A DNA stretch of 64,000 bases, from positions 194,031 through 258,030 of the forward strand of contig NZ_KE386897.1 of assembly GCF_000429405.1 (NCBI RefSeq), written 5' to 3'. The notes beneath the pieces were generated by a model, which saw only the letters and a program-made list of their open reading frames with translations, was not told the DNA's origin and searched no databases. How positions within the stretch are numbered: the first letter of the stretch is position 1; each line of letters begins with the position of its first letter. The position numbers were made by a program, and so were the translations under genes. Below are positions 57,808 through 64,000 of the stretch, one piece after another. This DNA is from Algoriphagus marincola DSM 16067. Lineage in GTDB: Bacteria > Bacteroidota > Bacteroidia > Cytophagales > Cyclobacteriaceae.

Positions 57808-60800
57808 TCAATTTGGGTTGAATGTAATACCCGCAATGATAAAGGTTCCTAGATCTGAATTTTGAGGCTTACTCAAAATATAGATAGGCTGTTTTTCAGC
57901 ACCTGAGTTTTTATTCATTGGTATTGTAGCCTGTCCATACATGACTGGCATATTCGGGTCTTTCACCACTGGTCCTTGGGTGTAAGTTCCTGATCCGATG
58001 AGTTCTCCAGTAGGACTTCCGTGTCGGATCTCAAAGTCCACAGGTGTGGTTATCGGTTCTTGGGAAGCCACAGTGAAGGTAACTGATCCGATGCCATTCA
58101 TATCTAGTGCAGGAAGTGCAAAATGACCCGCCTCGGAAGGAACAGTCAACAGGTTTCTACCTCCAAAGGCCATAGCTGCATAGCCATTCAGGTCACTGGC
58201 AAGGCCAGGATCTACAGAGTTTGAGATCAAGTATAAGGAATTACTTCCTGTCATTGGCTTAACATCAGTGCCGCCTGCATCTGTATAGGATGCATTGATC
58301 ATCAAGGCTCCCATTGGGGACGGAGTCTTACCCATAGTCGGATCGAGTGTTCCGGTGGCAGGTAGGCTTGGCTTCTGCTCTCCTTTGAGTGAGAAGATAT
58401 AGGCGATCAAAGCATTCAAATCTGATTCTTTTAGATCTGGATTAGCAGGCATTACGGTTTCACCCCAAATGCCTCCGCCTCCATTTTTAATCTTATCCAT
58501 CAAGTAACCACGATCTCGAGTTCTATATTTAGCAGCTACTGCTGTGTATGCAGGGCCAATAGACTTTTCATTTTCCTTGTGACAAGTTTTACAAGTGAGC
58601 GATTGGACGAGGGCTTTTCCTGTCATTGCTTCACTCATCACCTTGTGACCCATATCTGCTTCAGCCTGATCAAATCCTTCAATGTAATCCGCAGCAACAT
58701 ATAGCTGGCTCATATCATCGGTAGCATGATCTTCATCCGTCACACTGACTTGGTATGCAACTCGCTTGCCTGGGAAATAGAATGATTGATTTCCTTGAAC
58801 AGTAATGCTTACTTCAGGAGCACTGTTACCAGCATATACAACAGCTTTTGGACTTTCACCCGCCAAACCGGAAGGGTCTGAGGCGCTTACCGTTACTTCA
58901 TACTCACCGATTTGTTCAAATGTTGTGGTTAAGATAGGTCCTGAACTTGTTTCGGTTTTTCCGTTTCCAAGATTCCAAGTATAGGAGATGGGATCACCTT
59001 CTGGATCTTCTGCCTCAGCAGTGAACGTCACAGTCAATGGTAATACTCCGGATTCCTTATCGGCAGTGACTGCTGTGACAATTGGAGCTCGGTTTCCTCC
59101 ATTGAAATCAATTCTAGCAAGTCCGGAGTCTACATTTTTACTGAACCATCCCGTACCATATTCCAAAATGTACATTTTGCCATCAGGCCCCATTTCCATA
59201 TCAATTAGGGAATTGAATTTGGTTCCTGGCATGAATGGCTCCATTTTGGAGAAGTCACCGTTTTCTTCCATGGTGACAACTTTCACCCAGCCTCGAATCC
59301 AATCATAGATGAAGAGTTTTCCATCAAAGTAATCCGGGAATCTTGTATCGGCAGGATACATGTCCGAGTAATACACAGGACCAGCCATGGCATTTCTTCC
59401 TCCCGTCCCTACTTGGGGGAAGTCAGGGGATTTGTCATAAGGATACCAAATAAAGGCTGGTTGGGCAGCAGGCAATTCAGTAATTCCCGTATTGTGAGGA
59501 GAGTTATTCACTGGCTTTGTTGGATCGAAAGCAGGTCCGCTTTGTCCTGATTCGTAATTAAATTCGGTATAAGCGTAGTTGTTTCCCACAAAGTATGGCC
59601 ATCCAAAATTACCTGCTTTTCTAGCTTGATTGACTTCATCATAGCCTTTAGGACCTTTAATTCCCATGGAGTCAGCACGCGCATCCGGTCCTACTTCACC
59701 CCAATATAGGAATCCATTTTTCTGATCTACTGAAATACGATAAGGGTTTCTGTTTCCCTGTACGTAGATTTCAGGTCTAGTTCCCTCTGTTCCTGGAGCA
59801 TAAAGGTTTCCTTCAGGGATGGTATAGCTTCCATCTTCGGCTACTTTGATTCTTAGGATCTTACCTCTTAGGTCATTGGCATTACCTGAACTTCTTCTGG
59901 CATCCCATTGCTTGCGTCCATCTCGTGGATCAAGGGGAGCATAGCCATTGAGCGTGTAGCGAGAATCATTTTGGTTGAAAGGAGTGGAATTGTCGCCCAA
60001 TGAAAGGAAGAGGTTTCCATCCTTGTCAAAGGCAATGGAACCACCTGTATGACAACAGATGTATCGATCTGATGGCACGTCCAAAATGACTGTTTCGGAA
60101 TCCATATCCCAAACGCCATCTTTGAATACAAAGCGGGAAAGTCTATTAATCTCTTCGTCTCCTGCAGGAGAATAGTATACAAATACGAAATTGTTAGAGG
60201 CGTAATTTGGATCTTTTTGGATACCCATCAATCCTTCTTCCGCATTGACTCCACGTACGCCACTTTGCCAATAAACATCCAGTTTGGCTACTTCCTGAAG
60301 GCTTTGCTCTGCCTCATTCCAGAATAAGATTTCCCCTCTTCGCTGCGAAATCAAAATATCCAGGCTAGGTAAAACCGTCAATTCAGTGGGTTCGGTAAAT
60401 TCACCTACAGCAAGCATGGTTTTAGAAAAGCGGTTTTCTTCAGGAGTACGCTTTTGGGAAGCCTGAGAATAATCAAGGGCCATATTTTCACCAATGGCAT
60501 ACTGAATGCCAGCAAGTAGATGCTTCAAGAAATTTTCCTCTTGGTAAGATTCCTTGGTATGTCCCCCTCCTGTGTAGAATGCTCTTCCGCCATCGAATTC
60601 ATGATACCAAGCGATGGGGTGATCGCCCATATCCAAGCCACCCTGATAGGATGATTCGTCAAGCATTAGAAGTTTTTTCGTGTCAGGATTGACTTTTTTA
60701 TAAGAATACCACTCATCTGTACGCTCCCATGACTCAGGCAAAAAGTCCACAGATGGATGTTTTTCAGCAGTTTTTGAAATGACACCCGGCTGAACATTAG

Positions 60801-61254
60801 GATGTGGATCATTGATACCTGGATGGTCAGCAAAATATCCTCCCACCAATTTATTGTACCAGCCCCACTCATACTCGGTGTCTGCTGCTGCATGGATACC
60901 CACATAGCCACCTCCGGACTGAATGTACCGCTCAAAATCAGCTTCCTGATAGTGATTCAAAACATCGCCAGTAGTACTCAACCAGATGACTGCAGCGTAT
61001 TTTTCAAGGTTCTCTTCATTGATGTCTTCAGAATTATCGGTAGCATCTACCTCAAATCCATTCTCAGATCCCAGTTTTTGAATAGCTGCGACCCCGTCAG
61101 GGATAGACTCATGATAGAATCCTGCGGTCTTGTGGAAGACCAATACTTTTGGCGCACCCTCTCGCTTTCTGGAGCAAGAGCTAAAGAGAATTCCGCCGAC
61201 CACTATTAGGGTGAATAGGGTGAATAGGTTTCTTAGGTTTTTGTTAAAATTCAT
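57808..61254 (-). CDS. ThuA / PQQ-type sugar dehydrogenase / PKD / cytochrome c fusion lipoprotein
   Basis: About 1148 residues. An N-terminal lipoprotein signal (TLIVVGGILFSSC) is followed by a ThuA-like domain (about 35-270; VLVFHKTAGFYHESIPDGVAAI, YVGIHAAADTEYEWGWYNKLVGGYF), a six-bladed propeller of the glucose/sorbosone dehydrogenase type (about 285-690; EEGLMGIQKDPNYASNNFVFVYY, GGSIAFDKDGNLFLSLGDNS, GNRNPYRISVD), a PKD domain (about 715-800), a class I cytochrome c with heme motif CKTCH near residue 887 and a distal methionine in VMPANPDL, and a C-terminal beta-sandwich resembling CBM6. It probably oxidises a sugar outside the cytoplasm and passes electrons to its heme; the substrate and the use of PQQ are inferred. 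ATG at 61254 is preferred. Confidence 0.88.
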   Translation of the reverse strand: MNFNKNLRNLFTLFTLIVVGGILFSSCSRKREGAPKVLVFHKTAGFYHESIPDGVAAIQKLGSENGFEVDATDNSEDINEENLEKYAAVIWLSTTGDVLNHYQEADFERYIQSGGGYVGIHAAADTEYEWGWYNKLVGGYFADHPGINDPHPNVQPGVISKTAEKHPSVDFLPESWERTDEWYSYKKVNPDTKKLLMLDESSYQGGLDMGDHPIAWYHEFDGGRAFYTGGGHTKESYQEENFLKHLLAGIQYAIGENMALDYSQASQKRTPEENRFSKTMLAVGEFTEPTELTVLPSLDILISQRRGEILFWNEAEQSLQEVAKLDVYWQSGVRGVNAEEGLMGIQKDPNYASNNFVFVYYSPAGDEEINRLSRFVFKDGVWDMDSETVILDVPSDRYICCHTGGSIAFDKDGNLFLSLGDNSTPFNQNDSRYTLNGYAPLDPRDGRKQWDARRSSGNANDLRGKILRIKVAEDGSYTIPEGNLYAPGTEGTRPEIYVQGNRNPYRISVDQKNGFLYWGEVGPDARADSMGIKGPKGYDEVNQARKAGNFGWPYFVGNNYAYTEFNYESGQSGPAFDPTKPVNNSPHNTGITELPAAQPAFIWYPYDKSPDFPQVGTGGRNAMAGPVYYSDMYPADTRFPDYFDGKLFIYDWIRGWVKVVTMEENGDFSKMEPFMPGTKFNSLIDMEMGPDGKMYILEYGTGWFSKNVDSGLARIDFNGGNRAPIVTAVTADKESGVLPLTVTFTAEAEDPEGDPISYTWNLGNGKTETSSGPILTTTFEQIGEYEVTVSASDPSGLAGESPKAVVYAGNSAPEVSITVQGNQSFYFPGKRVAYQVSVTDEDHATDDMSQLYVAADYIEGFDQAEADMGHKVMSEAMTGKALVQSLTCKTCHKENEKSIGPAYTAVAAKYRTRDRGYLMDKIKNGGGGIWGETVMPANPDLKESDLNALIAYIFSLKGEQKPSLPATGTLDPTMGKTPSPMGALMINASYTDAGGTDVKPMTGSNSLYLISNSVDPGLASDLNGYAAMAFGGRNLLTVPSEAGHFALPALDMNGIGSVTFTVASQEPITTPVDFEIRHGSPTGELIGSGTYTQGPVVKDPNMPVMYGQATIPMNKNSGAEKQPIYILSKPQNSDLGTFIIAGITFNPN

Positions 61255-61519
61255 CAGTTTATTTTGGTTTTTTCGGGCAGATGGAATCTTCAACGATTAA
61301 AATAATCATTTCTGTGTTTGTTTATTGATGATTTAAATCGTGTCGATTTCATGTAATCGGATATTTTTGTCAAAATAGACAATTTTGAAAATTGAAGAGC
61401 TAAATAACTGAAATTCGGTGATTTTTAGTGATAAATCGTTCTATTTTTTCATTATGAAACAATAATTATTGAATATTGTATAATCTCCTAAACAAAAAAC
61501 ATATTGAACAACATACGTC

Positions 61520-63841
61520 ATGATTGAATTCCTGAAAAAATATAGCCTTTTATCCTTTAGCTTACTGGGCTTCGGTTGTATACAAAATGAGGTGGTAGAA
61601 GTCCCGATCGGCGAGGATATCATTCTAATCAATCAAAGTCAAGGGCCCACTTTGGGCTTTTCTAAAACCTCTGGTATTGATTTGTTTGAGGATGGTGGTT
61701 TGATCTTTAAAGATTTAAATAAAAGTGGTGGATTGGATCCCTATGAAGACTGGCGGCTTGATTCAGATCAGCGTGCCAAGGACCTTGCCTCCCTTATGTC
61801 TAAAGAGCAGATTGCAGGACTCATGCTTTACAGCTCGCATCAATCAATACCCGCTAATCCTCAAGGTTTTGGTGCAGGTACCTATGGAGGAAAGCCATTT
61901 AGCGAAAGTGGTATGCCTTCTTTCAGTATTTCTGATCAGCAAAGGAAATTTCTAGAAAAGGATAACCTGCGACATGTCTTGCTTACTCGGGTTGAGAGTC
62001 CCGAGGTGGCCGCAGAATGGAATAATCAGGTACAAGCTTTTGTGGAAGGATTGGGTCTAGGGATTCCATCGAATAATAGTTCTGACCCCCGTCATGGTCC
62101 TGTAGCCAGTACTGAATATAATGCCGGTTCTGGTGGACAGATTTCCATGTGGCCTGAAGCTTTAGGCCTTGCTGCAACGTTTGATCCCAAATTGGTAGAG
62201 CGTTTTGGTGAAGTAGCTTCGATGGAGTATCGGGCTTTGGGGATTTCTACGGCCTTATCTCCTCAGATAGATTTGGGTACTGAACCCCGCTGGAATCGGA
62301 TCAAAGGAACATTCGGCGAAGATTCCCAGCTTTCGGCAGATATGGCTAGAGCTTATGTGGATGGTTTTCAGACTTCCAAAGGAGCCTCAGAGATCAGAAA
62401 TGGATGGGGATTTCATAGTGTCAATGCCATGGTCAAACACTGGCCAAGTGGTGGACCGGAAGAAGGCGGTCGGGATGGTCATTTCGCCTATGGTAAATTT
62501 GCCGTTTACCCAGGAAATAATTTTGAGGAACATTTGATTCCTTTTACAGAGGGAGCTTTTAAGCTGAATGGCCCCACCAAAACTGCGATGGCTGTGATGC
62601 CCTACTACACCATCTCGGTAGGCCAAGATAGTGTGGCCAATGGTTATTCGAAATATCTGATCACTGACCTGCTTCGCAATACATATGGGTATGAAGGAGT
62701 CGTTTGTACCGACTGGGGAGTGACAGGTAATGAAGGGCCTGGCGTGGAGGTTTTTGCAGGCAAACCTTGGGGTTTGGAAGAAAAGACCATCGCAGAGCGG
62801 CACTTTCAGGTGTTGATGGCTGGAGCAGATCAGTTTGGAGGAAATAATGATAAAATACCTGTCTTGGAAGCATTTGATCTGATGGAGAAGGAACTTGGTC
62901 CTGAAGCTACAAGAGTGCGAATTGAGCAATCTGCTGTTCGTTTGCTACGGAATATTTTTAATGCTGGACTCTTCGAAAATCCCTACCTAGATCCGCAGGC
63001 AAGTCAGGGTTTTGTGGGTAATCCTGATTTGATGAAAGAAGGATACGAGGCTCAAACAAAGTCAGTAATACTTCTTAAAAATGAGGTAGAGATTCTTCCT
63101 TTGAAGGAAAAGAAAAAGGTTTTTATCCCCAAAAAGTATATCCCATCCACGACTAATTGGTGGGGTGTAAAAAGTGAAGCAAAATGGGTGGATCCTGTCA
63201 ATCTCAGTATCGCCTCCAAGTATGTAGATTTGGTGGACTCCCCTGAGGAAGCTGATCTGGCCCTGGTTTTTGTAAGCAGTCCTGAGTCAGGGACCGGCTA
63301 TGACAAGGAGGACAGAGCAAATGGAGGTAATGGCTACGTGCCGATTTCCCTTCAATATGAACCTTATGTCGCTACCCTCGCACGAGAGGAAAGTTTGGCT
63401 GCTGGAGATCCAGTAGTCGATCCAGACATCACTAATAGAAGCTACAATGGAAAGCTGGTGGAAACAGCCAATCACCAGGACTTAAAAACCATTTTGGACA
63501 CCCGAGCATCGATTGGGGAAAAGCCTGTTATAGTAGTTGTCAATGCCGCCAACCCAATGGTATTGGCCGAATTTGAAAATCAGGTAAATGGTATTTTCTT
63601 CCATTTTGGAGTACAGGATCAAGTGATTTTTGATTTGTTGATAGGTAAATCTGAGCCCTCAGCGCTGTTGCCGATTCAGCTTCCCGCTTCGATGGCTACC
63701 GTGGAAACTCAGCAGGAGGATGTTCCTCATGATATGGAAGTACATGTAGATGCACTCGGCAATGCATACGATTTTGCCTTTGGGATGAATTGGTCAGGAG
63801 TCATTCAGGACGATCGAGTAAAGAAGTATAAGAAAAACTGA
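61520..63841 (+). CDS. Glycoside hydrolase family 3 lipoprotein (beta-glucosidase-like)
   Basis: A 773-residue GH3 enzyme with a lipobox (LLGFGC, Cys-20). The GH3 TIM barrel shows FKDLNKSGGLDPYEDWRLD, KEQIAGLML, STALSPQIDLGTEPRWNRIKGTFGED, the substrate-binding KHW (Lys-306, His-307) and the nucleophile Asp-398 in GVVCTDWG. The second alpha/beta sandwich follows from ~515 (SVILLKNEVEILPLKEKKKVFIPK). The C-terminal FnIII domain of many GH3 enzymes is absent. Beta-glucosidase or beta-xylosidase activity is typical; specificity is unclear. It is divergent from the sugar-dehydrogenase fusion across a 265-base AT-rich gap that contains a small TTGTC-N6-GACAA palindrome (61367-61382); the two genes may act on the same class of glycan. 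Confidence 0.9.
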   Translation: MIEFLKKYSLLSFSLLGFGCIQNEVVEVPIGEDIILINQSQGPTLGFSKTSGIDLFEDGGLIFKDLNKSGGLDPYEDWRLDSDQRAKDLASLMSKEQIAGLMLYSSHQSIPANPQGFGAGTYGGKPFSESGMPSFSISDQQRKFLEKDNLRHVLLTRVESPEVAAEWNNQVQAFVEGLGLGIPSNNSSDPRHGPVASTEYNAGSGGQISMWPEALGLAATFDPKLVERFGEVASMEYRALGISTALSPQIDLGTEPRWNRIKGTFGEDSQLSADMARAYVDGFQTSKGASEIRNGWGFHSVNAMVKHWPSGGPEEGGRDGHFAYGKFAVYPGNNFEEHLIPFTEGAFKLNGPTKTAMAVMPYYTISVGQDSVANGYSKYLITDLLRNTYGYEGVVCTDWGVTGNEGPGVEVFAGKPWGLEEKTIAERHFQVLMAGADQFGGNNDKIPVLEAFDLMEKELGPEATRVRIEQSAVRLLRNIFNAGLFENPYLDPQASQGFVGNPDLMKEGYEAQTKSVILLKNEVEILPLKEKKKVFIPKKYIPSTTNWWGVKSEAKWVDPVNLSIASKYVDLVDSPEEADLALVFVSSPESGTGYDKEDRANGGNGYVPISLQYEPYVATLAREESLAAGDPVVDPDITNRSYNGKLVETANHQDLKTILDTRASIGEKPVIVVVNAANPMVLAEFENQVNGIFFHFGVQDQVIFDLLIGKSEPSALLPIQLPASMATVETQQEDVPHDMEVHVDALGNAYDFAFGMNWSGVIQDDRVKKYKKN

Positions 63842-63861
63842 TAGTATATAACTACAGTAAG

Positions 63862-63894
63862 AGTCCAGTCCGAAACATTCGGATTGGACTTTTT
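63862..63894. terminator. Terminator between GH3 and the right-edge gene
   Basis: A 13-bp stem AGTCCAGTCCGAA/TTCGGATTGGACT (one G-U pair) with a 3-base loop and a T run, 20 bases after the GH3 stop and just before the convergent partial gene. Confidence 0.9.
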
Positions 63895-63899
63895 ATGCA

Positions 63900-64000
63900 C
63901 TAGGACATTATTTTGGCTCCTTCACTGATTTTTACCTGAATAAATGTTGGGGCTACACCGAAGTTCTCTACATAAGATTGCTCGATTTTATTTTGAAAAG
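63900..64000 (-). CDS. C-terminal fragment of an unrecognised gene
   Basis: The minus strand is open from the right edge to a TAG at 63900-63902 and encodes 32 residues ending GVAPTFIQVKISEGAKIMS. The convergent terminator next to the stop supports a real 3' end. Too little is visible to name a family. Confidence 0.5.
   Translation of the reverse strand, partial: FQNKIEQSYVENFGVAPTFIQVKISEGAKIMS

Noticed and set aside
62387..62929. A 180-codon minus-strand frame inside the GH3 gene
   Set aside because: Antisense shadow of a conserved part of the GH3 barrel, with no start context or family motif.

Overview
The window reads as a chromosome segment of a member of the Bacteroidota, most likely a cytophagal such as an Algoriphagus-like Cyclobacteriaceae. 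The evidence is the gene families present (GWxTD, DUF4221, DUF2723, DUF2911, head-GIN/DUF2807 and long double-FtsX permeases), TAnnTTTG-type promoter elements, weak Shine-Dalgarno sequences, and signal peptides and lipoboxes of the usual Bacteroidota kind. The taxon is an inference; there is no rRNA gene in the window.

Left part (1-9.1 kb): the start of purD, then recQ, a sugar-phosphate isomerase (KpsF/KdsD type) with a mannose-1-phosphate guanylyltransferase, rlmB, a GWxTD protein, a methyltransferase, and a small cysteine-rich secreted peptide next to a DUF4221 lipoprotein. A large DUF2723 membrane protein follows (9.1-12.1 kb). From 12.2 to 16.7 kb lies a sulfur/persulfide cluster: thioredoxin, a CstB-like persulfide dioxygenase with two rhodanese modules, an outer-membrane porin and a split YeeE/YedE transporter pair. 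Crp/Fnr-like palindromes precede trxA, the dioxygenase and the porin. A tRNA-Ser(UGA) flanked by fragments of itself follows, then a GH2 glycosidase, a small membrane protein and a 1-Cys peroxiredoxin.

Centre (20.8-53.2 kb): a histidine kinase and a sigma-54-type response regulator are divergent from a very large ABC export locus. The locus holds one HlyD-type adaptor, two LolD/MacB-type ATPases, nine paralogous ~800-residue MacB/FtsX permeases, two secreted head-GIN proteins and one TolC-like channel. Six intergenic regions in this locus carry a repeated three-half-site operator (TGTYCG-N4-CGRACA, then TGTYCG after 4 more bases). Each lies a nearly constant 82-85 bp from a sigma-54-like -24 GG element. 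This divides the locus into six apparent transcription units: adaptor/four-helix-bundle gene/ATPase1/P1; P2-P3; P4; GIN1-P5-GIN2; P6-P9; ATPase2-TolC. I read it as one regulon in which the adjacent two-component system controls the whole exporter set. This is the most interesting system in the window. A small four-helix-bundle gene bracketed by perfect inverted repeats appears to have been inserted between the adaptor and ATPase1, and several other intergenic repeats decorate the array.

Right part (53.2-64 kb): an EamA transporter, a proline-iminopeptidase-like lipoprotein, a TrhA/hemolysin III protein, a mercaptopyruvate/thiosulfate sulfurtransferase, a DUF2911 protein, a large lipoprotein fusing ThuA, sugar-dehydrogenase propeller, PKD and cytochrome c domains, a GH3 glycosidase, and the 3' end of an unrecognised gene. 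No CRISPR array, rRNA, prophage or classical insertion sequence was seen.
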